From assembly GCF_001624705.1 (NCBI RefSeq), contig NZ_JSEO01000013.1, forward strand, positions 62,001-126,000: a stretch of 64,000 bases of DNA, given 5' to 3'. How positions within the stretch are numbered: position 1 is the first letter of the stretch; each line of letters opens with the position of its first letter. The stretch comes from Marinomonas sp. SBI8L. GTDB taxonomy: Bacteria > Pseudomonadota > Gammaproteobacteria > Pseudomonadales > Marinomonadaceae. Positions 54,674 through 63,808 of this stretch are shown here, one piece after another. Below the pieces are notes generated by a model. It was not told the origin of the DNA, ran no database searches, and worked only from the letters and a program-made list of their open reading frames with translations. Both the position numbers and the translations under genes were made by a program.

Positions 54674-55642
54674 TTACTCTGCGAACATTTGTTGGGAAAG
54701 CTTTTTAATGGCGCCAATGTTTAATGGCCCAGGTGTGATTTCCCCATATTCAAGCGGTAAGAAGCGTTTATTTTTAACCGCACTTAGTTGAGATAGTAAC
54801 GGGTGGTTTTGTAAGAAGTTCCAAGATTGTTTCCAACCACCTTTGTCATAATCAACCAAAATCAGGAAGTCAGGGTTAGTGTCCATAATAGCTTCAATGC
54901 TCACCTTGCCCCAACTCGTATCTAGGTGATCCATCACATTGATACCACCTGCCGCTCTGATTAACGCGGTAGGCATACCAAACCTTCCTGAAGTAAATAC
55001 TTTATCTTCTCCTGAATCATACAAAAAGACTTTAACTGGTGGTTTGTCTTTTACTGACGTTTGAATTTCTTGGATTTCATCCTGCCAAGTGTTAACTAGT
55101 TTTTCCGCTTTTTCTTGTACACCAAAAACGGCGCCTAAACGAATCATGTCATCGTATAAAAGTGCCATTTTTGCATCTTCTCCTTGTTTATCTAAATGAA
55201 CACAAGACTCACTTAGTTCTAAGGTTTTGATATCAAAGCGTTCAAGCCCTTGTGGTGTCACATCTTCGCCAATACGCATGCCGTAATTCCAACCTGCGAA
55301 AAAGAGATCAGGGTTAGCAGATAAGATATTTTCTAAGCTTGGATTTTTGCTTGCTAACTCTGGAATGCCTTGGCGATCTTTATCAAAGCTAGGAGAGGTT
55401 TTATACCACCCCGTAATGCCTGTTAGGCCTACAATCTGGTCTTGAAGGTCGAGTGCGAAGGCCATTTGAGACATGTTTTGATCATGAATAACGGCTCTTG
55501 TGGGTGCTTGGTCAAAGGTAATGCTTCTATCACAGCTGGTTACAGTGACAGGAAAGTCGCTTGCATTTACTTGAAAGCTTGCCCCAAGGCTTAATACACC
55601 TAGTGTTAGAAAAGAGTGCTTAATCAGTTTTAAAGACGTCAT
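54674..55642 (-). CDS. ABC transporter periplasmic binding protein, probably cobalamin (BtuF-like)
   Basis: This 322-residue protein has a signal peptide (HSFLTLGVLSLGASFQVNA) and the class III binding-protein fold of TroA/BtuF/FepB type with a long central helix. Typical elements are RAVIHDQNMSQMAFALDLQDQIVGLTG (about residues 48-74), ENILSANPDLFFAGWNYGMR and PDFLILVDYDKGGWKQSW. It lies between the ATPase and permease genes. B12 is inferred from the upstream riboswitch; a corrinoid or siderophore cannot be excluded by this sequence alone. Confidence 0.82.
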   Translation of the reverse strand: MTSLKLIKHSFLTLGVLSLGASFQVNASDFPVTVTSCDRSITFDQAPTRAVIHDQNMSQMAFALDLQDQIVGLTGITGWYKTSPSFDKDRQGIPELASKNPSLENILSANPDLFFAGWNYGMRIGEDVTPQGLERFDIKTLELSESCVHLDKQGEDAKMALLYDDMIRLGAVFGVQEKAEKLVNTWQDEIQEIQTSVKDKPPVKVFLYDSGEDKVFTSGRFGMPTALIRAAGGINVMDHLDTSWGKVSIEAIMDTNPDFLILVDYDKGGWKQSWNFLQNHPLLSQLSAVKNKRFLPLEYGEITPGPLNIGAIKKLSQQMFAE

Positions 55643-55673
55643 ATGTTTCTCAAATTATGGTCTGAGCCAATGG

Positions 55674-56450
55674 TTAGTAACTTGTTAATGGCTCTGTGTG
55701 AATGCTTAAACAGTCATGTTGATTGGTATAGGTAGTCGCTTTTACTTTAAATACCTGCTTGAACAGTGACTGGGTGAGTATGTCTTTTGCTGGACCTTGC
55801 TGTATTACCTTGCCTTGGCTCATCACCAGTAGCTTGTCACAAAACCTTGCTGCTAACTGGATGTCGTGCAAGCTAATGATTAAGGTGATAGGCAAGGACT
55901 TAAGTAAATACATAAGTTCTATTTGATGTTGTATATCTAAATGATTGGCGGGTTCATCTAACACTAAAATTTGGGTGTTTTGAGCAAGGGCACGAGCGAT
56001 CAAGACACGTTTCTTCTCACCACCTGATAGGGTGTGGAAGACTTGATGTCTAAGCGAATCCAATTTTAGTTTATCTATGGCGTAGTTTATCCATTTCTGA
56101 GCCTCATCATCGTGTCCCCAAAGCCAATGTCGATAGGGTGTTCGACCAGACTCAATCACTTCTTCAACCGTTAGGTAAATGTCACTTGGCATCTCTTGCA
56201 TCACGGCACTGATAAGTTTGGCCCGTGATTTCTCTTTAAAAGAAGACAGTGTTTTACCTTGGATACTGATTTGCCCAGTAGCATTGGCGTTAAGCCCAAG
56301 AATGCAATGGATGAGTGATGATTTACCCGCACCATTAGGGCCAACTATGCCTAGAGTTTGCTGCTTAGCAAGTTCAAAGCTGACATCAGATAATAGGGTT
56401 TTACCATTATCTAAGGTCAAACTAATTTGCTCTGCTTTAATAAAGGACAT
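55674..56450 (-). CDS. ABC transporter ATP-binding protein, probably cobalamin (BtuD/FepC-like)
   Basis: This 258-residue ATPase has Walker A GIVGPNGAGKSSLIHCILG (about residues 35-53), the Q-loop region AVMQEMPSDIYLTVEEVIESGR, signature LSGGEKKRVLIARALAQ and Walker B ILVLDEPANHLDIQHQ followed by LIISLHDIQLAARFCDKL with the switch His. This is the FepC/BtuD subgroup of FecCD transporters. It begins the three-gene ABC unit (ATPase, binding protein, permease), 108 bp after the CbiM-like gene. Confidence 0.88.
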   Translation of the reverse strand: MSFIKAEQISLTLDNGKTLLSDVSFELAKQQTLGIVGPNGAGKSSLIHCILGLNANATGQISIQGKTLSSFKEKSRAKLISAVMQEMPSDIYLTVEEVIESGRTPYRHWLWGHDDEAQKWINYAIDKLKLDSLRHQVFHTLSGGEKKRVLIARALAQNTQILVLDEPANHLDIQHQIELMYLLKSLPITLIISLHDIQLAARFCDKLLVMSQGKVIQQGPAKDILTQSLFKQVFKVKATTYTNQHDCLSIHTEPLTSY

Positions 56451-56558
56451 AATTGCTTCGCTAAGGTGAATAGTGGATTAGGCAAAGCAAACTGCAATGC
56501 CTAAAAATTGCCAATCAATAAATGGTCATCAACTCGTCATTAAGTAGATACTTAGTGA

Positions 56559-57236
56559 TTAGCTTGCTTGATAAAGGCGCTTATATACCAAGCCAGTACC
56601 TTGCAATCCGTTAATTGCTTTTGCCGCCGCGAGGATAGCGAGATCGACAAGAGGCTCAAGTAAAACAACGGTTAGATAAGCACCTGAGAAGGCGCCAACA
56701 GAGGCTAGGTTTTCGGCGTTAAAGCCTTGACCGTAAAATGCCCAGAAAGCGACCCAAGCGACAATGCCACCTTGATAAGTGAGAGACAGCTTGAATGCTT
56801 GAGAGTATTTGATGTCCACATAGGCTGTATTGTCACTGATAATTTTTCGAGCGATGACAGACATAGCAAAGAGAGGTAAAAGTAGTGTTGTCACATTCAT
56901 GCCAAATTGAGGTAGGTCGAATGGGGCAAAGAAAACACCTTGAGCTAATAAACCACCAATTAGGCCAATGGCTGCGGCTGCAGGGCCTAAAATCAGAAAT
57001 AGAGTTGAGCCTAGAATAAGGTGAACTTCTGAAACACCGACTGGATGGTGCGGGAAGACCTGAAAAAAGACGAAAACAGAAAGAATGGCTAACATGCTTC
57101 TGATCATAAGTGTGCTTAAGCCACTTTCTTTAATACTTTGATACGCTGATTTAGCGACTAGGCCAAAGGATACTGTAGCGGTTGCGTAGCTAAGCAGAAG
57201 CTTGGCTCCTGTTACTATTTCTGGTTCGATATGCAC
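56559..57236 (-). CDS. CbiM-like energy-coupling factor permease, cobalt
   Basis: This 225-residue membrane protein has about six helices. I chose the GTG start so that it begins MHIEPEIVTG, with GGAG seven bases upstream, because the second-residue His after Met1 is a metal ligand in CbiM/NikM proteins. The segment HHPVGVSEVHLILGSTLFLILGPAAAAIG (about residues 60-90) matches the conserved His-containing loop and helix. Cobalt transport is inferred from the family and the cobalamin riboswitch upstream. No separate CbiN, CbiQ or CbiO gene is present here. Confidence 0.8.
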   Translation of the reverse strand: MHIEPEIVTGAKLLLSYATATVSFGLVAKSAYQSIKESGLSTLMIRSMLAILSVFVFFQVFPHHPVGVSEVHLILGSTLFLILGPAAAAIGLIGGLLAQGVFFAPFDLPQFGMNVTTLLLPLFAMSVIARKIISDNTAYVDIKYSQAFKLSLTYQGGIVAWVAFWAFYGQGFNAENLASVGAFSGAYLTVVLLEPLVDLAILAAAKAINGLQGTGLVYKRLYQAS

Positions 57237-57311
57237 TTTGCATCTCCAATTATTATGATCATACACACCCGTATGACGTTAAAAAGGGTGGCGAATTTCG
57301 CCCTGAAGTAC

Positions 57312-57485
57312 GTATAGGCCGGTCTCCGGACTGAATAAGATAAGTTCATTCCTTCCCAGTTTAGATTAAATAGAGGTTACTTAATCTAGCTAGTGAAATT
57401 GAACAGTGCTACTTGCTCTTATATACCGTTGCGGGGGCAGTACGGGCTTTACTTCTTCCTGAAGTGCACCTGTTTCCCGTTTAAC
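57312..57485 (-). promoter_or_regulatory. Cobalamin (adenosylcobalamin) riboswitch
   Basis: Read on the minus strand, the B12-box core TACTGCCCCCGCAACGGTAT (57426-57445) is preceded by GGGAAACAGGTGC and followed by a paired stem-loop and the TCAGTCCGGAGACCGGCC arm. This is the order of conserved blocks in cobalamin riboswitches. It lies about 80 bp upstream of the CbiM-like gene on the same strand, so it should repress the cobalt/B12 uptake operon when B12 is plentiful. The edges are approximate. No coding sequence is seen in the rest of 57237-57761. Confidence 0.92.
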
Positions 57486-57761
57486 TTTTGTTTAAATTAG
57501 ATAATAAAACCTATTTTTAAATTCAAACTTAAAGCACCTAACGCGATAAACTCGTTTATGAGTTTAATTAGGCGAGAGAGTAACCATTTGTAATGGTCAT
57601 CGCAACTTATCTAACTAGATAAAAATTCACGTTAAAGAGAATATTACTTTATTCATTGTGTTAGATTTAATCTGACATGGGTTAACCAAACCGCACTAGA
57701 ATAAAAACAGACAGGCTATTCTTTTTTCGGGTAAGAAAAGGCTAGATGAAGGTGGAGCATT

Positions 57762-59312
57762 ATGGCAGATAATAATTTAATTATTTTTGATACAACCTTG
57801 CGTGATGGGGAGCAAAGTCCAGGCGCATCTATGACGCAAGAAGAAAAACTGCGTATCGCGAAAACATTAGAAAAAATGCGAGTGGATGTTATTGAGGCGG
57901 GTTTTGCTATTGCAAGTCCTGGAGACTTTGCATCAGTAAAGGCAATTGCAGATAGTGTAAAAGATTCAACCATTTGCTCTTTGTCTCGTGCGTTAGATAA
58001 AGATATTGACCGTGCTGCAGAAGCGCTTAAAAATGCCAATTCAGGGCGAATTCATACCTTTATTGCAACCTCTCCGATTCATATGCAGTACAAGTTAAAA
58101 ATGCAACCAGAAGACGTGGTTGCACAAGCGGTACATGCGGTAAAACGTGCACGTAATTTAGTGGCAGATGTTGAGTTTTCTTGTGAAGATGCGGGGCGTT
58201 CAGAGCTTCCTTTTTTATGTCAGATTATCGAAGCAGCGATTGATGCTGGTGCCTCAACTATCAATATCCCAGACACAGTGGGTTATGCCTTGCCTCATGA
58301 GTTTGGCGATAAAATTAAATACCTACTTAATAATATTCCTAATGCTGATAAAGCTATCTTTTCTGTGCATTGCCATAATGATTTGGGCTTGGCCGTGGCG
58401 AACTCAATTGCAGCGGTTGCCAATGGGGCGCGCCAAGTCGAATGTACCATTAATGGTTTAGGTGAAAGGGCGGGTAATGCATCACTTGAAGAAGTGGTAA
58501 TGGCCCTAAGAACTCGCCATGATTTATTAGCGCTTGATACTAATATTGATACTAGCTTTATTGTGCCTGCATCTCGCTTGGTTTCAAGCGTGACAGGCTT
58601 TCCAGTACAACCAAACAAAGCCATTGTTGGGGCTAACGCTTTTGCCCATGAATCGGGTATTCACCAAGACGGTATTTTAAAGCATAGGGAAACCTATGAA
58701 ATTATGCGGGCCGAAGATGTGGGGTGGAAAAACAACAAACTCATAATGGGTAAACACTCTGGTCGTAATGCCTTTAAATCAAAAATGGAAGAGTTGGATA
58801 TCAACTTTGAAAATGACGAAGCGCTGAATTCCGCCTTTGCTCGATTTAAAGAACTAGCGGATAAAAAGCATGATATTTATGATGAAGACTTAACCGCGCT
58901 TATGTCGGCTGAACGTAGTTTTAGCGATAACAAAGATCACTTTAAGTTTGTTTCTATGACCTCCTCATCACAAACAGGGTCCTCACCAAAAGCTAGCATA
59001 GTGATGAATGTGGATGGTAAGGAACACAGTGTTGAGACAACAGGGGACGGCCAGGTTGATGCACTATTTAAAGGGATTGAGTCTTTAGCGCATTCCCATG
59101 CGAAGCTGAGCTTGTACTCAGTGAATGCTGTGACTCAGGGGATAGAAGCGCAAGGGGAAGTAACAGTACGATTAGAAAGAGATGGTCGAATTGTTAATGG
59201 TATGAGTGCGGATACTGATGTTATTGCTGCCTCAGCAAAAGCTTATATTAATGCGTTAAACCTACTTTGGAATGAAGTCGATAAGGCGCATCCCCAGCCA
59301 CACCATTTATGA
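57762..59312 (+). CDS. leuA: 2-isopropylmalate synthase
   Basis: This 516-residue enzyme joins acetyl-CoA and 2-oxoisovalerate in leucine synthesis. The catalytic TIM barrel has [18 protein letters not shown] (about residues 7-24), [14 protein letters not shown] and [17 protein letters not shown] (metal His residues, about 200-216). The C-terminal regulatory domain (about 390-500) follows the [19 protein letters not shown] linker region. The length matches LeuA (about 515-523). It appears monocistronic with a strong terminator. No Leu-rich leader peptide was seen in the 270 bp upstream. Confidence 0.95.
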   Translation: MADNNLIIFDTTLRDGEQSPGASMTQEEKLRIAKTLEKMRVDVIEAGFAIASPGDFASVKAIADSVKDSTICSLSRALDKDIDRAAEALKNANSGRIHTFIATSPIHMQYKLKMQPEDVVAQAVHAVKRARNLVADVEFSCEDAGRSELPFLCQIIEAAIDAGASTINIPDTVGYALPHEFGDKIKYLLNNIPNADKAIFSVHCHNDLGLAVANSIAAVANGARQVECTINGLGERAGNASLEEVVMALRTRHDLLALDTNIDTSFIVPASRLVSSVTGFPVQPNKAIVGANAFAHESGIHQDGILKHRETYEIMRAEDVGWKNNKLIMGKHSGRNAFKSKMEELDINFENDEALNSAFARFKELADKKHDIYDEDLTALMSAERSFSDNKDHFKFVSMTSSSQTGSSPKASIVMNVDGKEHSVETTGDGQVDALFKGIESLAHSHAKLSLYSVNAVTQGIEAQGEVTVRLERDGRIVNGMSADTDVIAASAKAYINALNLLWNEVDKAHPQPHHL

Positions 59313-59318
59313 TAGACT

Positions 59319-59359
59319 TGCCCCTGATTAAAGGCTCTGGCTGATAATCAGGGGCATTT
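59319..59359. terminator. Terminator of leuA
   Basis: A 12-bp perfect stem (TGCCCCTGATTA paired with TAATCAGGGGCA) with a 14-base loop starts seven bases after the leuA stop and is followed by TTTAC. Confidence 0.8.
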
Positions 59360-59384
59360 ACGTCATAGTGTGTATTAAGGTGGA

Positions 59385-60227
59385 ATGAAAACAGTGGCAA
59401 ACTTATCGTCAGAGCAGGCTTATTGCTTAGATCAGATGGGCATTTCTCGATGGCAAACACCGATAAATGAACATGCCTTTGTTATCCATAGGCCAGTTAA
59501 CCCTTGGCAGACTCCACATACAGACAATGCACATGATAGCCTTGAGCAATCCGATGTTTTTTCTCATGAAATAAGTTCAAAGCAAACTCGCTCAGATGGT
59601 TTTTCTCCTGCTCAAGTGAGTGCCAAAATAGACTCTGCCAGCCAAAATAAAACAGTGGCAGGGTTAAAGCAGGAACTAGAAGCGGAAGCGGGAGTTATCG
59701 TTGAGGATTTGCAACCAATTGAAGAGTTATCGGTTGCGATAGAGCCTGCTCCCGTTATTGTCGAAGGTCTTCCACAACAGCTACATTGTTTTAGCCTATT
59801 GATTGAAAATAAACTGCTTATTTTATCTGATGTTCCTATGGGTTTTCATGATAATGCCGAAATCGAAAAGCTGGCATTGAAAATGGCCCAAGCCTTACTT
59901 AAGCAAGCTTTGAGTGAATGGCAGTCAGGTACTTTTAACTGGCCTGGACAGCTTAGAAATCCATTCTTTGACGATAGAAGTGATTGGTTATTAGGGGCAC
60001 TTGAGAGCCATATAGAAGCGCGTTTAGGTGAAAGTCATCAAGATAAAGATGCACCTTTATCCATAGTTCTAGCGGGTCAAAATATTCAGAAAGTGTTTGC
60101 AGAAATTGCCAATAAACCTCAATTTATCCATACCAAGCAAGCAGAAATTGTTAGCCTGCCTCAGCTGTACCGAATTCCTGAACTTAAAGCAGACGCATGG
60201 AAAGCACTGCAAAGCTTAATTGTCTAA
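59385..60227 (+). CDS. Possible DNA polymerase III psi subunit (HolD-like), divergent
   Basis: This 280-residue protein starts with LSSEQAYCLDQMGISRWQTP, which resembles the N-terminal LQQLGITQW motif by which E. coli psi contacts other clamp-loader parts. A low-complexity linker (about 45-130) follows. The last 150 residues (LHCFSLLIENKLLILSDVP to PQLYRIPELKADAWKALQSL) resemble the psi/UDG-like fold in its ending LP..Y..P.LK..AW. Length is about twice E. coli psi (137). The assignment rests on these short similarities only. AAGGTGG precedes the ATG. Confidence 0.5.
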   Translation: MKTVANLSSEQAYCLDQMGISRWQTPINEHAFVIHRPVNPWQTPHTDNAHDSLEQSDVFSHEISSKQTRSDGFSPAQVSAKIDSASQNKTVAGLKQELEAEAGVIVEDLQPIEELSVAIEPAPVIVEGLPQQLHCFSLLIENKLLILSDVPMGFHDNAEIEKLALKMAQALLKQALSEWQSGTFNWPGQLRNPFFDDRSDWLLGALESHIEARLGESHQDKDAPLSIVLAGQNIQKVFAEIANKPQFIHTKQAEIVSLPQLYRIPELKADAWKALQSLIV

Positions 60228-60565
60228 GTGTTCGGTCTTAGTTAGCGGTTATTAAACCGTTCCTTTTTAGCATTCTTAAAAAGAAAATACCCTGTTGTCA
60301 TTTCTTCATTCACCGTATTGGGTGCTGGTTCACCGAGCCTTTACTTCTATCTTCTTTATTTAAAGCCTCCTTTCTATCATGAAAATCAATCTAAATTATT
60401 GATTTATTTGACTTCTTTTCATCAAGCTCAAGATGTGCTTAAAAACTTAATTAAGCTATTCCTAATCTTTATATTGACAGTGTAAATTTTATATATACGA
60501 TGTAAATATACGGCACAAATAAACAGTGTAAATATTTTTATTGTAACTTTCTCAAGGAGAATGAA
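60228..60565. other. 338-bp region with three TGTAAAT repeats upstream of the RND gene
   Basis: No gene is visible. TGTAAAT occurs at 60482, 60502 and 60528, the first and third within ACAGTGTAAAT, next to a TTGACA (60475-60480) and AT-rich bases. This may be the promoter with operator sites for the RND operon. No regulator gene is adjacent, so the binding protein is unknown. Confidence 0.4.
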
Positions 60566-62932
60566 ATGAATCGCTTTAAGTTATCTTGGGCACGCTTTGT
60601 GGTGACAAGGCCTTGGCCTATTTTTGCTTTGACAGGACTGTTGCTCGGTTTTGCAATTTTATCGATTGTTAGTAGGCCGATCCCTTATGACAATTCGAAT
60701 GAAATGTACTTCTTGCCCAATGACCCAAGTTTATTGGCATTTAATGAACTAACGGATTTGTTTGGCGACTCGGAATACCTCTCTATCGGGGTTGAAGCAC
60801 GGGCACAAGATCAAGACGTTTTTAGCCAAGATACGATTCATCTGATCGACTCATTAACTCAGATGCTTGAAGAGCATGAGGTGGTGACTCAGGTTAGAAG
60901 CCTCTCGAAATATCAATATACCCATAACGATGATGGTTTATTGGCAACAGATGATTTATTTGAAGAGCCAGATGCCGTCACTGCACAAGATCTTGCTAAG
61001 GCAAGAGTGATTATGGCGGGGGAAAAGTTAGCGCTAAATACCTTGATAACAACGGATTTTCAGCAAGTTAGGATACTAGCTAGAACCGAGTATCGGGCGG
61101 GTGATAATTCTCACAAGGTACAGATTGTGACTGATTTACTCGATTTTATTGAAACGCAAAAATTTGCTGAACAAGGCTATCAATTACATCTCGCTGGTAT
61201 GCCTGTAATAGGTGAGCGTTTTGAAACGCTAACCAAAGAAGATATGGCTTGGATTAATCCAACAATGGCGCTTGTCATGTTGGTTATCCTTTTACTTACT
61301 TTTCGTTCTATTACTGGAACCTTAGTCCCTTGGCTGGTAATAGGTATCTCCATTATCAGTATTACGGGTATTCAAGCCTATTTTGCTTGGCCTTTTACCG
61401 CGGTGAACTCTGCCTTAGTGCCTACCTTGATAATCATAGGTATGGGAGTCAGTGTGCATGTGTTGGTGGAGTTTTATCATTTTCGTGGCAAAGGGTTAGT
61501 ACCAAAAGAAGCGGCTTATGAAACCATTACACACCTGTTTCAACCTGTTTTATTTACCGCTTTAACTACCTCAATGGGTTTTGCTGCTTTAGCCATTACC
61601 GAGCTATTGCCCGTAAAACAATATGCCTATCTAGCGGCAATGGGGCCACTGATTATCTTTTTGGTTGCCATGACAAGTCTACCTGCCTTGTTAAGCTTTA
61701 TTCCTTGGATGCCCAAACGAACGCAAACAGCTTTTAAAAATGATTTAGTTGGGCGAGTGACTCAAAGCATTCCTGCTTTCACTTATCGTAAGCGTTTGCC
61801 GATCGTTTTTGTTGGGGCAATTGCCTTACTCTTCAGCTTATTCTTTGTTAGTAAGATTACTGTAGATTCCAACTTTATTACCTACTTTAAGAAGGACAGT
61901 TGGATCACCCAAGATATGCATTATTTTGATGAGCATTTTAAAGGAATCTCTAACTTAGAAGTCATGGTTGATTCTGGTGTTGAAGACGGCGTTAAGGCAC
62001 CTGAATTCTTACGTCGGGTTGAATCACTACAAGATTACTTAGAGGGTTTGCCAGAGGCGGGAGATACTAACTCTTTACTCGACTTTTTAAAGCAGATACG
62101 CCAAGCCGTATCCGAAGATAATCCAGATTTTTTTATCTTGCCTGATTCAGCGCAAATGACAGCCCAACTGCTGCTTTTATATGAAAACTCTGGTCCAGAT
62201 GAAGATCTTTCTGATTTGAAAGATTTTGATCAAAGGCATCTGCGTTTAACGGTTCCTTTAATCAATATGTCAGCTAGCCAGATGACACTTTTATTAGAGC
62301 AAATTAATACAGAGATAGAAGCTGAGTATTCAGATCTTACCGTTGAAATTACAGGGCCTATGGTGATGTACAACGTGCAAGATAGGTACATTAATGAAGG
62401 CATGTTTAATTCCTTTAGTATCGCGCTTCTATTAATAGGTTTGAGCTTTTTTGTGCTGTTCCGTTCGGTTAAATATGGACTGATTGCACTTGTTCCGAGT
62501 GTGGTGCCTATTTTGATGGCAGGTGGTGTTGTCACCTTGATGGGAATCTCATTAGATCTTGGCACCATGATAGTGGGTGCTATGACCATGGGCATTGCAG
62601 TAGATGATGCCATTCATGTGGTCAGCCGTTACCTACTTGCACGTTCTCAAGGTGCCGATGTGAATCAGGCGATAGGGCGAGCTATGAATGAATCAGGTCG
62701 TGCCGTTGTCTTTACTTCTGTCATCCTGGTCGTTGGCTTTAGCGTCATGTTGCTAGGTTCCTTTATTCCTTACATCAATACTGGTCTATTTTCTGCCGTC
62801 ATCATGGGACTGGCATTAGTAGGAGATCTCATCGTCTTACCTGCTCTGCTTTATATGATAGATGGCAAAAAAGACCTCTCTTTGGCTGCCAAAATGACAC
62901 ACACAAATTCGAGCCAACCTTTATCTAAGTAG
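60566..62932 (+). CDS. RND/MMPL-family membrane exporter
   Basis: This 788-residue protein has the twofold RND architecture: a first helix near residues 20-38, a large periplasmic domain (about 45-225), five helices (about 230-385), then a second helix, periplasmic domain (about 430-620) and five more helices. The second half includes GAMTMGIAVDDAIHVVSRYLLARSQG (about residues 671-696), with acidic residues typical of proton coupling. The short periplasmic loops and the partner LolA-like gene fit the MMPL/hopanoid-type exporters rather than AcrB drug pumps. The substrate, perhaps a lipid, is inferred. Confidence 0.85.
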   Translation: MNRFKLSWARFVVTRPWPIFALTGLLLGFAILSIVSRPIPYDNSNEMYFLPNDPSLLAFNELTDLFGDSEYLSIGVEARAQDQDVFSQDTIHLIDSLTQMLEEHEVVTQVRSLSKYQYTHNDDGLLATDDLFEEPDAVTAQDLAKARVIMAGEKLALNTLITTDFQQVRILARTEYRAGDNSHKVQIVTDLLDFIETQKFAEQGYQLHLAGMPVIGERFETLTKEDMAWINPTMALVMLVILLLTFRSITGTLVPWLVIGISIISITGIQAYFAWPFTAVNSALVPTLIIIGMGVSVHVLVEFYHFRGKGLVPKEAAYETITHLFQPVLFTALTTSMGFAALAITELLPVKQYAYLAAMGPLIIFLVAMTSLPALLSFIPWMPKRTQTAFKNDLVGRVTQSIPAFTYRKRLPIVFVGAIALLFSLFFVSKITVDSNFITYFKKDSWITQDMHYFDEHFKGISNLEVMVDSGVEDGVKAPEFLRRVESLQDYLEGLPEAGDTNSLLDFLKQIRQAVSEDNPDFFILPDSAQMTAQLLLLYENSGPDEDLSDLKDFDQRHLRLTVPLINMSASQMTLLLEQINTEIEAEYSDLTVEITGPMVMYNVQDRYINEGMFNSFSIALLLIGLSFFVLFRSVKYGLIALVPSVVPILMAGGVVTLMGISLDLGTMIVGAMTMGIAVDDAIHVVSRYLLARSQGADVNQAIGRAMNESGRAVVFTSVILVVGFSVMLLGSFIPYINTGLFSAVIMGLALVGDLIVLPALLYMIDGKKDLSLAAKMTHTNSSQPLSK

Positions 62933-62968
62933 TGTAAGCACCCGTGAGCTAAATAGGAGTAATTTGAA

Positions 62969-63808
62969 ATGAAGATCTTTAATTATAAAACAATGCAAAA
63001 GAAGACAGGTCTTACCTTTGTTTGTCTTGGTTTAATGGCTGCAAGCTTTATGAGTTTGCCTACTCATGCAGTAGAGCTAACGGCTAAGCAAATTATGCAA
63101 AAAGTAGATGATAGAGACACGGGTGAAACTATAGTGTCAGAAAGTGTTTTGATTTTGATCGACAAGAAAAAGCGTCAGCGAGTGAGGGAATTAAAGCTTT
63201 TTTCGAAAGAGTACAATGAAGTTGATAAAAGTGTGTCTTTTTTCTTATCACCAGCGGATGTGAAAGACACAGCTTATATGTCGTTTGATTGGGATGATGA
63301 TGTCAAAGAAGATGATTCATGGCTTTATTTGCCCGCTTTACAGAAAACAAATCGAATCGCGGCCAGTGATAAATCTGGCGCATTTATGGGGAGTGACTTC
63401 TCTTATGCTGATATAGATGGCGTGGACGTGGAAGATTTCACCTATCGTCTTATCAAAGAGAGTGAAGAAGTAAACGGCCATGATTGTTGGGTGATTGAAT
63501 CGATTCCTAAAAGTAAGGCCATTATTAAAGAAACTGGCTACCTGACAACAACTTCTTGGGTGCGTAAAGATATCTTTATGCAGGTTAAAGCCATCATTAA
63601 GGTTAAAAAAGGCAAGCGAGTTAAATATTTCCAGGCTAAGGATATAGAGCAGATTCAAGGTATCTGGACGGCGAAAACCTTGCAGATGGTTACGACCAAG
63701 CGTAATAAGCTAGAGCATTCAAGCGTATTAAAAATCAATGCGGTAGATTATCAAACCAAGGTTGATGACAAAATGTTTGAAAATAGCCGTTTGCAGAGAG
63801 GCTTATAA
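62969..63808 (+). CDS. Outer-membrane lipoprotein-sorting protein (LolA-like, DUF4292/PF17131 type)
   Basis: This 279-residue protein has a signal peptide (GLTFVCLGLMAASFMSLPTHA, about residues 14-34). Its mature beta-rich body resembles the LolA-like family, with AKQIMQKVDDRDTGETIVSESVLILIDKK, SWLYLPALQKTNRIAASDKSGAFMGSDFSYADIDG and a C-terminal VDYQTKVDDKMFENSRLQRG. Members are usually encoded next to RND/MMPL genes and may move lipids through the periplasm. The gene is 36 bp after the RND gene and overlaps the next start by one base (TAATG). Confidence 0.85.
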   Translation: MKIFNYKTMQKKTGLTFVCLGLMAASFMSLPTHAVELTAKQIMQKVDDRDTGETIVSESVLILIDKKKRQRVRELKLFSKEYNEVDKSVSFFLSPADVKDTAYMSFDWDDDVKEDDSWLYLPALQKTNRIAASDKSGAFMGSDFSYADIDGVDVEDFTYRLIKESEEVNGHDCWVIESIPKSKAIIKETGYLTTTSWVRKDIFMQVKAIIKVKKGKRVKYFQAKDIEQIQGIWTAKTLQMVTTKRNKLEHSSVLKINAVDYQTKVDDKMFENSRLQRGL

